Positions 30,316 to 40,463 of a stretch of 64,000 nucleotides of DNA are shown piece by piece. The position numbers and the translations under genes were made by a program. Position 1 is the stretch's first letter; every line of letters begins with the position of its first letter. The stretch is taken from contig NZ_FNAM01000021.1 of the NCBI RefSeq assembly GCF_900101845.1, positions 1 through 64,000 on the forward strand, read 5' to 3'. This DNA is from Sporomusa acidovorans. GTDB taxonomy: Bacteria; Bacillota; Negativicutes; Sporomusales; Sporomusaceae. A model generated the notes under the pieces. The model saw only the letters and a list, made by a program, of their open reading frames with translations, did no database searches and was not told the DNA's origin.

Positions 30316-31713
30316 ATGGTGATTGGGCTGACAAATGATGATACAATTAGCGCGATTGCTACGGCAGTCGGCGAAGGCGGCATTGGGATCATCCGGCTAA
30401 GTGGTGATAAGTCGATAAGCATTGCGGATAAAATTTTTGCAAGTAACGCCGGTAAGCGGGTCATCAATACTCCATCTCATAGAGTGTTATATGGTACCAT
30501 CATAGATCCGGAAAATAACGAAACAGTTGATGAGGCGCTTATCCTTGTCATGCGTGCTCCAAGGTCGTACACTTGTGAGGATATTGTGGAAATCCATTGC
30601 CATGGCGGGCCGGTACCCTTACAACGGGTTCTAGCGATTACGCTCGGAGAAGGTGCAAGGCTGGCCGAACCGGGCGAGTTTACCAAGCGGGCTTTTTTGA
30701 ATGGACGGTTGGATCTGGCACAGGCGGAAGCAGTTATTGATATTATCCGTTCTAAAACCGACGCTTCGCTTAAAGCAGCGGTTGGTAACTTATCAGGCCG
30801 GCTGTCGGAACAGGTAAAAGGGCTGCGCCATGCTGTTTTGCGGATGATTGCCCAATTGGAGGCCGCTATCGATTTTCCTGAAGAAGATATTGAGGAAGCG
30901 GCCGCAGCTGATGTTGCGGAATTGATTAAGCAGGCTGATTTACAGTTGGCGTCGCTACTGGCAACTGCGCAAACGGGACGGATTTTACGGGAAGGCTTGG
31001 CCACGGTTATTATTGGTAAACCCAATGTTGGTAAATCCAGTTTATTGAATGCCTTACTGAGGGAGAAACGGGCCATTGTTACCGATATTCCCGGGACCAC
31101 TAGGGATATTATCGAAGAATATGTTAATATTCGTGGTATACCGCTAAAAATTATTGATACGGCCGGAATTCGCGAGACAGCCGATGTGGTGGAAAGAATT
31201 GGCGTAGAACGGGCGAAAGAACTGGTTGGACAGGCTGACCTTATTTTACTGTTATTGGATTCATCCACACCTCTGGCGACAGAAGATAAGTCGGTGTTAA
31301 CCTTATTGTCCGGCAAACAGGCACTGGTGCTAATTAATAAGAGTGATTTGCCTGCCCGGCTGGAAGTGGCCGAGGTAGAAAAGTACACTGCTGGCCGGCA
31401 GGTGTTAAAAATATCAGTGACACAGGGAATGGGGCTGGAACAATTAGAGAAGGAAATTGTCAATATGGTATATAGTGGCCAAATAAACCAAGGTGAAGCT
31501 ATGTTTGTCAATAATGTCCGCCATGCCAATGCCTTGCGGCAGGCACAGCAGAGGCTTGCTGACGCTTTGACCACGATTGAGGCCGGTATGCCAACCGATT
31601 GTATTGTCATTGATTTGCGGGCTGCCTGGGAAAAGCTTGGTGAAATAACCGGCGATACGGTAGGCGAAGATATTATTGATCAGATATTTACACAATTCTG
31701 TATCGGCAAGTGA
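30316..31713 (+). CDS. mnmE: tRNA modification GTPase MnmE
   Basis: With MnmG it installs the (carboxy)methylaminomethyl group on U34 of certain tRNAs. About 465 residues: N-terminal tetrahydrofolate-binding domain, helical domain, and an inserted GTPase with [23 protein letters not shown] and NKSD. It ends with the invariant FCIGK whose Cys is needed for activity. I chose ATG 30316 after AAGGAG; GTG 30319 is possible. Confidence 0.97.
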   Translation: MVIGLTNDDTISAIATAVGEGGIGIIRLSGDKSISIADKIFASNAGKRVINTPSHRVLYGTIIDPENNETVDEALILVMRAPRSYTCEDIVEIHCHGGPVPLQRVLAITLGEGARLAEPGEFTKRAFLNGRLDLAQAEAVIDIIRSKTDASLKAAVGNLSGRLSEQVKGLRHAVLRMIAQLEAAIDFPEEDIEEAAAADVAELIKQADLQLASLLATAQTGRILREGLATVIIGKPNVGKSSLLNALLREKRAIVTDIPGTTRDIIEEYVNIRGIPLKIIDTAGIRETADVVERIGVERAKELVGQADLILLLLDSSTPLATEDKSVLTLLSGKQALVLINKSDLPARLEVAEVEKYTAGRQVLKISVTQGMGLEQLEKEIVNMVYSGQINQGEAMFVNNVRHANALRQAQQRLADALTTIEAGMPTDCIVIDLRAAWEKLGEITGDTVGEDIIDQIFTQFCIGK

Positions 31714-31744
31714 AAGTAAAAGCAAGATAGATGAGGTGGAAATT

Positions 31745-33619
31745 TTGTTTCAAGCAGGTACATACGATGTGGTGGTGATTGGGGCCGGGCATGCCGGCTG
31801 TGAAGCTGCTCTGGCTGCAGCCCGGCTGGGGTGCCGGACACTACTTACCACACTTAATATGGATAATATTGCTATGATGCCGTGCAACCCGGCAGTTGGC
31901 GGGCCGGCTAAAGGCCATCTGGTACGAGAAATTGATGCGCTGGGCGGCGAGATGGGGGTTAATACAGATAAGACCTGTATACAAATGCGTATGCTGAATA
32001 CCGGTAAGGGACCGGCTGTACATGCCCTTAGGGCACAGGCGGATAAGAAACTTTATCAGTTGGCGATGAAGCATACGCTGGAGACCCAGCCGAATTTGGC
32101 TGTCAAGCAGGCCTTAATTGACGATATTCTTGTGGAGAGCGGGCATGTTGCCGGCGTTGTAACCGAATTGGGGGAAATATACCGTACGACCTGTGTAATT
32201 ATTGCTACCGGCACATATTTGCGGGGAAAAATTATACTGGGCGAAATCAATTATCCGGGTGGACCGGCAGGTCAACGGGCGGCGGATAAGCTCTCAGCGG
32301 CACTTAAAAGACTGGACATTTCCCTTATGCGGTTTAAGACCGGCACACCGGCGAGAGTGGATGCCAGAACCGTTGATACCGGTAAAATGACGATTCAGCC
32401 GGGTGATGATACGACTCATAATTTTTCGTTTATGAGTGATATTGCAACGCGGGAGCAGATTCCCTGCTGGCTGACGTATACCAATGAACGGACCCATGCT
32501 ATTATCAGGGAGAACCTGCATCGTGCGCCTTTATATATGGGAATTATCGAAGGAACAGGTCCGCGTTATTGCCCGTCCATTGAGGATAAGGTGGTACGCT
32601 TTGCTGATAAACTGGCCCATCAGGTATTTGTTGAACCTGAGGGAGCCCATACTATGGAAATGTATATTCAGGGTATGTCCACAAGTCTGCCGGCTGATGT
32701 TCAGTTAGCTTTTTTACGGACTATTCCCGGATTGGAACGCGCTGAAATTATGCGTCCCGGTTATGCAATCGAATATGATTGTGTTGATCCTAAAGAATTG
32801 AAACCATCACTCGAAACCAAAAAAGTTAACGGTTTATTTTCGGCAGGTCAGTCGAATGGCACCTCCGGCTATGAAGAAGCCGCAGCCCAGGGATTAATGG
32901 CAGGTATAAATGCGGCTCTTTTAGTACAAGGCCGTCCGTCGTTTATTCTATCCCGTTCTGATGCGTATATCGGGGTATTGATTGATGACCTGGTGACAAA
33001 GGGGACCAGCGAGCCCTACCGGATTATGACTTCCCGGGCCGAATACCGTCTCATTTTGCGGCAGGATAATGCCGATCTCAGGCTAACGGAAAAGGGAAGA
33101 AAGATTGGCCTCGTGACGGATGAGCGTTATGCGCGATTTGTTGCCAAGCGGACGGCAATTGAGCAGACACTAGCCTGTTTAAAAAGTATGCAAATTACCC
33201 CCCTGCCTGAAATTCAGGAAAAAATGGCTTCTTTGGGTACGGCTGAACTGCGGACAGGCATTACTCTCTACGACCTGCTGCGGCGTACGGAAGTTAATTA
33301 TGAGGCGATACGCCGGTATTTTGACCTGCCGGAGATTTCCCCTTTAGTTCGGGAACAAGTAGAAATTGCCATTAAGTATGAAGGCTATATTCAAAAACAG
33401 ATTGAGCAAGTTGAGCGGTCGTCTAAACTGGAAGCTAAACACTTGCCGGAAGCTATCGATTATAGTCAAATTAGCGGGTTATCGCTGGAAGCGCGTCAGA
33501 AACTCAACAAAATTAAGCCGCTGTCAATTGGACAGGCTGCGCGTATCTCCGGCGTGTCTCCGGCTGATATTTCGATATTAATGGTGTATTTGGAACAACA
33601 GCGGAGCAGACAGGAGTAA
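31745..33619 (+). CDS. mnmG: tRNA modification enzyme MnmG (GidA)
   Basis: An FAD protein, the partner of MnmE in U34 modification. 624 residues from the chosen TTG 31745, which has GAGGTGG 6 bases before it and gives the family-type start [18 protein letters not shown]. The FAD motif [10 protein letters not shown], the [22 protein letters not shown] segment and the [15 protein letters not shown] block are all present. It follows mnmE by 31 bp. Confidence 0.96.
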   Translation: MFQAGTYDVVVIGAGHAGCEAALAAARLGCRTLLTTLNMDNIAMMPCNPAVGGPAKGHLVREIDALGGEMGVNTDKTCIQMRMLNTGKGPAVHALRAQADKKLYQLAMKHTLETQPNLAVKQALIDDILVESGHVAGVVTELGEIYRTTCVIIATGTYLRGKIILGEINYPGGPAGQRAADKLSAALKRLDISLMRFKTGTPARVDARTVDTGKMTIQPGDDTTHNFSFMSDIATREQIPCWLTYTNERTHAIIRENLHRAPLYMGIIEGTGPRYCPSIEDKVVRFADKLAHQVFVEPEGAHTMEMYIQGMSTSLPADVQLAFLRTIPGLERAEIMRPGYAIEYDCVDPKELKPSLETKKVNGLFSAGQSNGTSGYEEAAAQGLMAGINAALLVQGRPSFILSRSDAYIGVLIDDLVTKGTSEPYRIMTSRAEYRLILRQDNADLRLTEKGRKIGLVTDERYARFVAKRTAIEQTLACLKSMQITPLPEIQEKMASLGTAELRTGITLYDLLRRTEVNYEAIRRYFDLPEISPLVREQVEIAIKYEGYIQKQIEQVERSSKLEAKHLPEAIDYSQISGLSLEARQKLNKIKPLSIGQAARISGVSPADISILMVYLEQQRSRQE

Positions 33620-33622
33620 ACT

Positions 33623-34342
33623 ATGGAAAAGTTTCAGGATATTTTGGCTAAGGCGGCTATGGATTATGGGCTTAGCCTGGGAGCGGAGCAATTGGCCGCG
33701 ATGGCTGACTACTATCAGCTGTTGGTCATGTGGAATGAAAAAATGAATTTAACCGCTATTACCGAACCGTGTGAAGTAGCGGTTAAACATATGGTGGATT
33801 CGTTGTCCTGTTATCGGCAGGACCTGTTTACACCTGGTGTTAGCTTGGTTGATGTCGGAACAGGAGCCGGTTTTCCTGGTATTCCTCTTAAAATTTTTCA
33901 GCAGGATATAGAGCTCACTTTAATGGATTCCTTAAACAAACGGTTGAATTTTTTACGGGAAGTGGTGGCAACTCTTAATCTTAGCAAAGTGCAAACTGTT
34001 CATGCCCGGGCCGAGGAAGCCGGAAAAAACATACAATACCGGGAAACATACCAACTAGCGGTGTCACGGGCCGTTGCCAGACTTAATATTTTATGTGAAC
34101 TTTGTCTGCCTTTTGTTAAAATTGGCGGTTGGTTTATAGCTTTGAAGGGGGCCCAATACGAAGAAGAATTGCGGGAGGCGGCGCATGCCATTGATTTGTT
34201 AGGTGCTAAAGTTGACAGCGTTATGCCAGTAATTTTACCGGGGTTAACGGACAAACGGGCTGTTATTTATATTAAAAAAATTGCCTCAACCCCGGCAAAT
34301 TACCCACGCAAAGCGGGTACTCCGGAAAAAAAGCCGTTATGA
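33623..34342 (+). CDS. rsmG: 16S rRNA (guanine527-N7) methyltransferase
   Basis: The SAM-dependent RsmG (GidB) enzyme, 239 residues, with motif I DVGTGAGFPGIPL and the preceding WNEKMNLTAI block. It methylates G527 of 16S rRNA; loss gives low-level streptomycin resistance in the family. It lies 3 bp after mnmG in the conserved mnmE-mnmG-rsmG order. Confidence 0.96.
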   Translation: MEKFQDILAKAAMDYGLSLGAEQLAAMADYYQLLVMWNEKMNLTAITEPCEVAVKHMVDSLSCYRQDLFTPGVSLVDVGTGAGFPGIPLKIFQQDIELTLMDSLNKRLNFLREVVATLNLSKVQTVHARAEEAGKNIQYRETYQLAVSRAVARLNILCELCLPFVKIGGWFIALKGAQYEEELREAAHAIDLLGAKVDSVMPVILPGLTDKRAVIYIKKIASTPANYPRKAGTPEKKPL

Positions 34343-34421
34343 TTTAGAGGAAATTGCCATTATTTGCAGAATATAAAAGATAATATATCGCAGTCTTAAT
34401 TGTTTTGTAGGTGGTGGAATC

Positions 34422-35357
34422 ATGAGAAATTTGGCCAAGCTGTTTGGTATTGGAGAGGCTTCGCCAACTATTCCCGAAAATGTCCCGGAAAGTGCTCCTG
34501 TTGTTACGAATGAGCAAATTGATGCAGCGAATATTGCGCCTAGGCATACAGAAGAAAATAGTATCGATGTACAATCTGTCCAGAAAGTATCGCCTGAAAG
34601 CATTGTTCCCAACCCGTTTCAGCCGCGTAAAACGTTTAACGATGATTCATTGCAAGAGTTGGCTGCTTCCATCCGAGAGTTCGGGGTTATTCAACCGCTG
34701 TTAGTACGCCGCCAAGGAGAGACATATGAATTGATCGCCGGTGAGCGCCGTCTCAGAGCGTCGCGGTTAGCCGGTCTCGCCGAAGTTCCTGTTATTATTC
34801 GCGAGCTTGATGATAAAGAAATGGCTGAACTTGCCATGATCGAGAATTTGCAACGGGAAGATCTGCATTTTTTAGAGGAAGCAGAAGGCTATCAGCACTT
34901 AATTGCCAGCTTTAATTTTACGCAAGAGGAGTTGGCACGCCGTGTAGGGAAAAACCAGTCAACTATCGCCAATAAGTTACGATTGTTAAAGTTGGTGCCT
35001 GAAGTGCGCCAAGTTCTTGTAAGCGAGAATTTAACCGAGCGACATGCCCGTGCACTTTTAAAATTGGATGATTCCCGCAGGCAAATGGAAGTGCTTGAAG
35101 GGGTTAAGGCTAAAGGATTGAATGTTCGGGAAACGGAAGAGCTAATTGAGAACTATACGAACAATATTTCCCGGGAAAAACAGGCTGCTCCCCGGCAAAC
35201 TGTCGTTAAAATTATTAAAGATGTACGCATTTTTATCAATACGATTAACAGTGTAATTACCCAGATGAAAAAGAGCGGGATGGATATTAAGGTTAAGCAG
35301 GATATTGAAGGCGATTATGTCAATATCAGTATTCAGGTAAAAAATAGTCGCAAATAG
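34422..35357 (+). CDS. noc: nucleoid occlusion protein Noc (ParB family)
   Basis: 311 residues. The start MRNLAKLFGIGE is the short amphipathic membrane-targeting helix typical of Noc. The ParB-type CTP-binding domain has VPNPFQPRKTF and GERRLRASRLAGL, and a helix-turn-helix reads FTQEELARRVGKNQSTIANKLRLL. Noc blocks division-septum assembly over DNA in Bacillus. A likely Noc-binding sequence lies inside the gene at 35166-35179. The position after rsmG is the classical noc locus, and the true ParB is downstream. Confidence 0.92.
   Translation: MRNLAKLFGIGEASPTIPENVPESAPVVTNEQIDAANIAPRHTEENSIDVQSVQKVSPESIVPNPFQPRKTFNDDSLQELAASIREFGVIQPLLVRRQGETYELIAGERRLRASRLAGLAEVPVIIRELDDKEMAELAMIENLQREDLHFLEEAEGYQHLIASFNFTQEELARRVGKNQSTIANKLRLLKLVPEVRQVLVSENLTERHARALLKLDDSRRQMEVLEGVKAKGLNVRETEELIENYTNNISREKQAAPRQTVVKIIKDVRIFINTINSVITQMKKSGMDIKVKQDIEGDYVNISIQVKNSRK
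35166..35179. promoter_or_regulatory. candidate Noc-binding site (NBS)
   Basis: ATTTCCCGGGAAAA matches the Noc-binding palindrome ATTTCCCGGGAAAT known from Bacillus except at the last base. It lies near the 3' end of noc, and it is the only such site I found in the window. Confidence 0.6.
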
Positions 35358-35414
35358 CAGAACCACAAAGGCACTATTCTTGTAATCCCATTAATAAGTA
35401 AGCGTGAAGGGCTT

Positions 35415-35460
35415 AAAAGGCGTAAAATCTGTAAAATAATTGCAGAATTTACGCCTTTTG
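35415..35460. terminator. bidirectional terminator noc / ADP-ribosylglycohydrolase
   Basis: An extended, slightly interrupted stem with AAAAGGCGTAAA on the left arm and TTTACGCCTTTT on the right, between convergent genes. Confidence 0.85.
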
Positions 35461-35486
35461 GTATAATAGGGCTGACAGCGGTGTCG

Positions 35487-36416
35487 CTAGCGTTTTTGTT
35501 TTTGCGAGAATACAAATAGTTCGTCAGCTAGTGTCTGAATATAATTTTTTTGGTATAAACTGGCCAGCCATGATTCAGGTATATTGTCGGCCCCATAATA
35601 GGCACCGGCCAGTTGGCCGTAAACAGCCCCGGTAGTATCAGCATCATCACCGAGATTAACAGCCAGCAAGGCGCCTTCGGCAAAGTTGCTGCTGTGGTGA
35701 AAGGCCCATAATGCAGCCTCTAAGGAATCGACCACATAGCCTGTACCGCGAATGGCCGGCGGATTTTTTTCCTTGAATGATCCTGTCGCGATGGCGAAAA
35801 TTTTTTTTGTCAGCGGTTTTTCCCAGCCCATGGAAAGCGGGGAATAGCAATCGGCAAGCAAGGTATCTTTTGGTCTGCCCTGCAGTGCGCCAATTATGAG
35901 CGCTGCCAAAAAGCGGCAGCCATTCACTGCTTCAAGAGCGGCATGCGTGGTGCGGGAACTATCGGCAGCGAAACAGATGGCAGCGGCTGGTTGTGTCGCA
36001 TAAGCAAGAGCAATAGGTGCCAGCCGCATAATGGAGCCGTTACCGGCTGTGTGGGGGTGCTCAGAACCGGCGTAGAAATTTCCGGTTCTGCTATACGATT
36101 CTAGTGCTGCTCGCACTGTGTTGCCAATATCAATACAGTGTCCGGTACTGCTTAGATAACCTTCCTCATACCAGCGGACATAGCGGTTCATTTGATCGGC
36201 AGGATCAAAGCCCTGGCAATGGAGCAAACTGTTTGCCAGACATAAAGCCATGGATGTATCATCCGTCCATTGGCCTGGGGCGAGATTGTTGGCACCGCCG
36301 CCGGTAAGTCCGGTCAGAGGAGTAAAACTGCCTGGTCTTTTAAACTCCAGCGGCATGCCGAGCGTGTCACCGATAGCCAGTCCTAGCAGTGCCCCCCGGT
36401 AGCGATTCTGATTCAT
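35487..36416 (-). CDS. ADP-ribosylglycohydrolase family protein
   Basis: 309 residues. The dinuclear-metal site motifs of the DraG/ARH family are clear: GQWTDDTSMAL near residue 47 and NLGDDADTTGAVYGQLAGAYYG near residue 255. Family members remove ADP-ribose from proteins or related substrates. No DraT-like ADP-ribosyltransferase is adjacent, so a nitrogenase-control role is not supported. It is the last of three leftward genes and may be cotranscribed with the MetH unit (15 bp gap). Confidence 0.92.
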   Translation of the reverse strand: MNQNRYRGALLGLAIGDTLGMPLEFKRPGSFTPLTGLTGGGANNLAPGQWTDDTSMALCLANSLLHCQGFDPADQMNRYVRWYEEGYLSSTGHCIDIGNTVRAALESYSRTGNFYAGSEHPHTAGNGSIMRLAPIALAYATQPAAAICFAADSSRTTHAALEAVNGCRFLAALIIGALQGRPKDTLLADCYSPLSMGWEKPLTKKIFAIATGSFKEKNPPAIRGTGYVVDSLEAALWAFHHSSNFAEGALLAVNLGDDADTTGAVYGQLAGAYYGADNIPESWLASLYQKNYIQTLADELFVFSQKQKR

Positions 36417-36431
36417 AACGCCCTCCTTGCG

Positions 36432-38807
36432 CTAAACTTTATTGGCAACCAGTTGTTTAGCGATGTTGACGGCAGTAACCCCATTGGCGGCATAGGCGTC
36501 AGCACCGGCCTGGCGGGAATAGGTTTCCGTCAGCACAGCTCCCCCGACAATGGTTTTACCTTTATAATTAGCGGCCTTAAGGGCGGCAATCGTATGATCG
36601 ATCTGTGGCAGGGTCGTAGTCATCAGCGCACACAGTCCCACAATATGCGGCTGTTGTTCCAGGACCGTTTGCACTATGGTTTCTGCGGCAACATCTTTGC
36701 CCAGATCAATGACTGTAAAACCATTATTTTCGAGCAGTGCGGCGACGATGTTTTTTCCTAAATCGTGAATATCTCCCTTTACGGTGGCGAGAACTACTGT
36801 ACCCAGGCTTTGTGTCTGGTGGGCGGGTAATACCTCTTTGATCGTATTAAAGGCAGTCCTCATGGTTTCAGCGGATAATAATACTTGCGGCAGGAAGCAC
36901 TTACCCTGGCTGAAAGCTTGACCAACTTGATTCATAGCAGCGGTCAGGGCTTGTTCCGTGATAACCAGCGGAGTAAAATTTTCGGCTAGTGCTTGGCGTA
37001 CCAGTGGTGCAACCCCGGTTGTCTCGCCGTTAACAACACTTTGACGAATTTGCGTTAAGATATTGTCAGCGGCGGCAGGGGCGATGGACGCTTTATCGTC
37101 CATATCCACATATTTTTTGCTGTAGGCGATAACTGACTCGGAGTTGCGGCCGCTTAAGGTAACCGCAGCGGCCCAAATATCCTGCATTAACGGATCAAAA
37201 GGATTAAGAATCGGGGCATCTAGGCCGGCATCCAAGGCCATAGCGCAAAATGCGGCATTCAGTAAATCGCGTCGTGGCAGGCCAAAAGAGACATTGCTAA
37301 GGCCCATGACAGTGGGGCAGCCAAGTTGTTCGCGATATAATTTGAAGGTTTGCAGAGTCTCAGCGGCAGCTTTGCTATCTGTGGCTACTGTCATAACAAG
37401 GGCGTCAAGCAGCAGGTCATGGCGTTCCAGGCCATGATCCAGCGCAGCGGCAACAAGGTGCTTTGCTACCGTAACCCGTTCGATTGCCGTTGTTGGTACC
37501 CCGTCATCGGCTATTGGTAGGCATAATACAGCGGCGCCGTATTTCTTGGCAAGCGGTAAAAAAGCTTCCAGACGTTCGGTTTCAGCCGTAATTGAGTTGA
37601 TCAGTGCCCGACCGGGATAAGCCTTTAAGGCAGCCTCAAGAGTTGCCGGGTCTGTGGTGTCAATGGAAAGTGGTGCGTCGACCAGGCTGGACAGGTCTTC
37701 GACAGCTTGCTTCATGGCAGCGGGCTGATCTAGGCCGGGAACTCCCATATTTACATCCAGTATGGCAGCTCCCGCTGATAATTGTGCCAGGGCTTCTTTT
37801 TTTATTGTGTTGAAATTACCGGCCTTAATATTGGCCGCCAGTGCTTTACGGCCTGTAGGATTGATGCGTTCCCCGATAATGACAGGGGCAAACTGCGCAC
37901 CAATTGTTACGGTACGCGTTCGGCTTGTCAAAGCGGTGAAAGGGCGAGTACGCTTTACCGTTACGGGCGGCAGCTGGTTGACCGCTTGGCGTATAGCCTG
38001 AATATGGGCAGGTGTCGTGCCGCAGCAGCCGCCGATATAAGTTGCCCCGGCAGCAGCAAGTTTGGGAACCCAGCCAGCCATTTCCTCGGCTGTCATGGGA
38101 AAAATCGTCTGACCGTCAATTAACCTGGGCATACCGGCATTTGGTTGCACGCTGATGGGGATAGAGCAATTCTGGGCTATCGCTTCAATTACCGGCAAGA
38201 GTTGCGCCGGGCCCAATGAACAGTTGGCGCCAATGATATCAGCTCCTAAAGATTCTAATGTGATGGCGGCGGTTCGTGGGTCGGTGCCTGTTACAGTGCG
38301 GCCGTCCGCATCGAAGGATAGCTGACAGATAATAGGGTGGCGCGTGGCCGCTTTAGCGGCCAGGAGGGCAGCCCGCATTTCCTGGATATCAATAATTGTC
38401 TCAATGATGATATAGTCAACACCGGCCTCATCAAGGGCTGAAATTTGTTCATAAAATACCTCATAGGCAGCATCAAAGGTAAGTTCACCTAAAGGGGCAA
38501 TAAATTTACCGGTTGGGCCAACCGAGCCGGCTATTTTGGCCTGTGACCCGGCGGCTTTCCGGGCGGCGGCGGCGGCGGCCTGATTTAAGGCCGCTACTTT
38601 GTCTTCCAGATTATAATGTGATAGTTTTATGCGGTTAGCCCCAAAGCTGTTTGTTTCAATAATATTGGCACCTGCATCAATATACTGGCTATGGATGGCC
38701 GTAATTTTCTTGGGTTCTTCCATATTCCATAATTCAGGGCATTGGCCTGGCTTTAGGCCGGCTTGTTGCAACATGGTACCCATTGCTCCGTCAAAAACTT
38801 GAATCAT
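36432..38807 (-). CDS. cobalamin-dependent methionine synthase without reactivation domain
   Basis: 791 residues. The N-terminal homocysteine S-methyltransferase domain carries zinc ligands (GANCSLGP and GGCCGTTP). A methyltetrahydrofolate-binding TIM barrel follows (GERINPTGRK, DVNMGVPG), then the cobalamin cap and B12-binding domain with the DxHxxG motif as KGDIHDLGKN near residue 675. The usual fourth domain, which reactivates oxidised cobalamin with AdoMet, is absent and is encoded by the gene just upstream (4 bp away). Function as MetH is strongly supported, though the barrel could favour another methyl donor. Confidence 0.92.
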   Translation of the reverse strand: MIQVFDGAMGTMLQQAGLKPGQCPELWNMEEPKKITAIHSQYIDAGANIIETNSFGANRIKLSHYNLEDKVAALNQAAAAAARKAAGSQAKIAGSVGPTGKFIAPLGELTFDAAYEVFYEQISALDEAGVDYIIIETIIDIQEMRAALLAAKAATRHPIICQLSFDADGRTVTGTDPRTAAITLESLGADIIGANCSLGPAQLLPVIEAIAQNCSIPISVQPNAGMPRLIDGQTIFPMTAEEMAGWVPKLAAAGATYIGGCCGTTPAHIQAIRQAVNQLPPVTVKRTRPFTALTSRTRTVTIGAQFAPVIIGERINPTGRKALAANIKAGNFNTIKKEALAQLSAGAAILDVNMGVPGLDQPAAMKQAVEDLSSLVDAPLSIDTTDPATLEAALKAYPGRALINSITAETERLEAFLPLAKKYGAAVLCLPIADDGVPTTAIERVTVAKHLVAAALDHGLERHDLLLDALVMTVATDSKAAAETLQTFKLYREQLGCPTVMGLSNVSFGLPRRDLLNAAFCAMALDAGLDAPILNPFDPLMQDIWAAAVTLSGRNSESVIAYSKKYVDMDDKASIAPAAADNILTQIRQSVVNGETTGVAPLVRQALAENFTPLVITEQALTAAMNQVGQAFSQGKCFLPQVLLSAETMRTAFNTIKEVLPAHQTQSLGTVVLATVKGDIHDLGKNIVAALLENNGFTVIDLGKDVAAETIVQTVLEQQPHIVGLCALMTTTLPQIDHTIAALKAANYKGKTIVGGAVLTETYSRQAGADAYAANGVTAVNIAKQLVANKV

Positions 38808-38810
38808 CTA

Positions 38811-39494
38811 CTATTTTGTCTCCTTTCGTGCCTGGCAGCCAGGCTGACCGCATATATTACTGGCCATTTCCTGCTGCTGCGGTAGGTTAATTGTATGGTG
38901 GTAAGGATATAGGCCAACAATAGCGGTAACAGATTTGCGCGGCACTAACATTTTTGTGTCTGTCACACTAAGGCCGATATCATCCCCGCCTGCAAGCTTA
39001 AGTATTTCAGGCTGTATATGGATTGACCAATCCCCATAGCCTGGGCTAAAACGGCTGCCGGCCGCTAAACCGGCGTGTGATGCCTGCTCCGCAATTATAT
39101 GGCAAACAGCGTCGCATGCCGTTTCTACGGCAGTAGTCCCGGCTGCATCCAAGAGTAGTCCCAAGGTATATTTATTCTGTAAAAACAAATTAGATACTTC
39201 CTGCTCTAACGGCAGACCGATAGTTACTGCCATGACTGCCACTTCAACTGCCCCGGCCAAATGTTTAATAATACTGTCTGCGGTTAAGATAAGTGGATCG
39301 TTTGCTATTATGGTATGTAAGTCCTGGTCGTAGGCATATAGTTGCCAGATTCCCTTCGGCATTGCCAATAATTGGGCTTGTGTACAGGCTTCGGTGAGAA
39401 GAACGCTGGGAAATTCAGCCTTTTGTCTTAGTCCTGCGTAGCGTTTGGTTTCAACTGGGTCAACGATAGTTATCCGCGGATGATAAATTGGCAT
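38811..39494 (-). CDS. vitamin B12-dependent methionine synthase activation-domain protein
   Basis: 227 residues, matching the C-terminal AdoMet-binding reactivation domain of MetH. Signs are RFSPGYGDW, the conserved AdoMet-contact motif, and MLVPRKSVTAIVGL. The C-terminus ends in a CGQPGC pair. It is the first gene of the leftward unit and 4 bp before the MetH core, so the two together equal a whole MetH. I see no cobalamin or SAM riboswitch in the 207 bp upstream, which hold only TATAAT-like -10 candidates. Confidence 0.9.
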   Translation of the reverse strand: MPIYHPRITIVDPVETKRYAGLRQKAEFPSVLLTEACTQAQLLAMPKGIWQLYAYDQDLHTIIANDPLILTADSIIKHLAGAVEVAVMAVTIGLPLEQEVSNLFLQNKYTLGLLLDAAGTTAVETACDAVCHIIAEQASHAGLAAGSRFSPGYGDWSIHIQPEILKLAGGDDIGLSVTDTKMLVPRKSVTAIVGLYPYHHTINLPQQQEMASNICGQPGCQARKETK

Positions 39495-39701
39495 TTAGGA
39501 ACCTCCTTAACAACGAGGTATTATAAGCATTATAGTATATTTTGCCGTGTTATTAAAGCGGCGAACGTCTGACTTAACAAATTATTAAAATCACGAATAT
39601 AGTTATGTAAACATAATTATATTTTCTGTTTTTTTGGCAGGAAATCACATAGATATGTGGAATGAAAAGATGGAACTAATCTATTTTGAGGTGAAAAAAG
39701 T

Positions 39702-40463
39702 TTGGTTAAAGTGATTGCTATTGCCAATCAAAAGGGAGGAGTAGGCAAAACAACGACCGCGGTCAATCTCGCCGCTTGTTTGGCAGAGTTAGGTAAGAAC
39801 GTTTTATTGATTGATATTGATCCACAGGGGAATTCGACGAGTGGATTGGGCTTTAATAAAGGAAGCATTCAGCGTTGTGTTTATGACGCACTGATTAATG
39901 ATGTCCCGGTAGAATCAATCGTTGTTCAGACAGAGATTCCTAACCTTAAATTATTGCCGGCAACCATTCAGTTGGCAGGAGCGGAAATTGAGCTTGTATC
40001 GATGATGTCGCGCGAAGGAAAATTGAAGCGGGCTTTAGATAAAGCTAAATTCAGTTATGATTATGTACTGATTGATTGTCCGCCTTCACTCGGCTTGCTT
40101 ACGATTAACTCTTTGACTGCGGCTAATTCCGTATTGGTACCGATTCAGTGTGAATTTTACGCGCTTGAGGGTTTGACACAACTTATGAATACAATTAGTT
40201 TGGTGCAAAAGAACCTTAATCCAGTACTTACATTGGAGGGAGTAGTGCTAACCATGTTTGATGCCCGTACTAATTTGTCTATTCAGGTTGTGGATGAAGT
40301 AAAGAACCATTTCCGTCATAAGGTTTACCAAACCATTATTCCCCGCAATGTCCGTTTGAGTGAGGCCCCTAGCCATGGACAGCCTGTTATTAAATATGAT
40401 CCTAAATCGAAGGGAACCGAAGTATATTTTGATTTAGCACGAGAGGTGATTGGTGATGAGTAA
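39702..40463 (+). CDS. soj: chromosome-partitioning ATPase ParA (Soj)
   Basis: 253 residues with the deviant Walker A KGGVGKTTTAVN, DIDPQGN and the VLIDCPPSLG Walker B. It acts with ParB in origin segregation and regulates DnaA in Bacillus. The start is TTG 39702, with GAGGTG 9 bases upstream. It overlaps parB by 8 bp. Confidence 0.96.
   Translation: MVKVIAIANQKGGVGKTTTAVNLAACLAELGKNVLLIDIDPQGNSTSGLGFNKGSIQRCVYDALINDVPVESIVVQTEIPNLKLLPATIQLAGAEIELVSMMSREGKLKRALDKAKFSYDYVLIDCPPSLGLLTINSLTAANSVLVPIQCEFYALEGLTQLMNTISLVQKNLNPVLTLEGVVLTMFDARTNLSIQVVDEVKNHFRHKVYQTIIPRNVRLSEAPSHGQPVIKYDPKSKGTEVYFDLAREVIGDE

Noticed and set aside
30477..31610. 377-residue open frame antisense to mnmE
   Set aside because: Ser/Ala-rich translation typical of a reverse frame; the sense strand encodes a complete conserved MnmE.
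39495..39701. Cobalamin or SAM riboswitch upstream of the MetH unit
   Set aside because: No B12-box, SAM-I or related core motifs; too short for a cobalamin aptamer.
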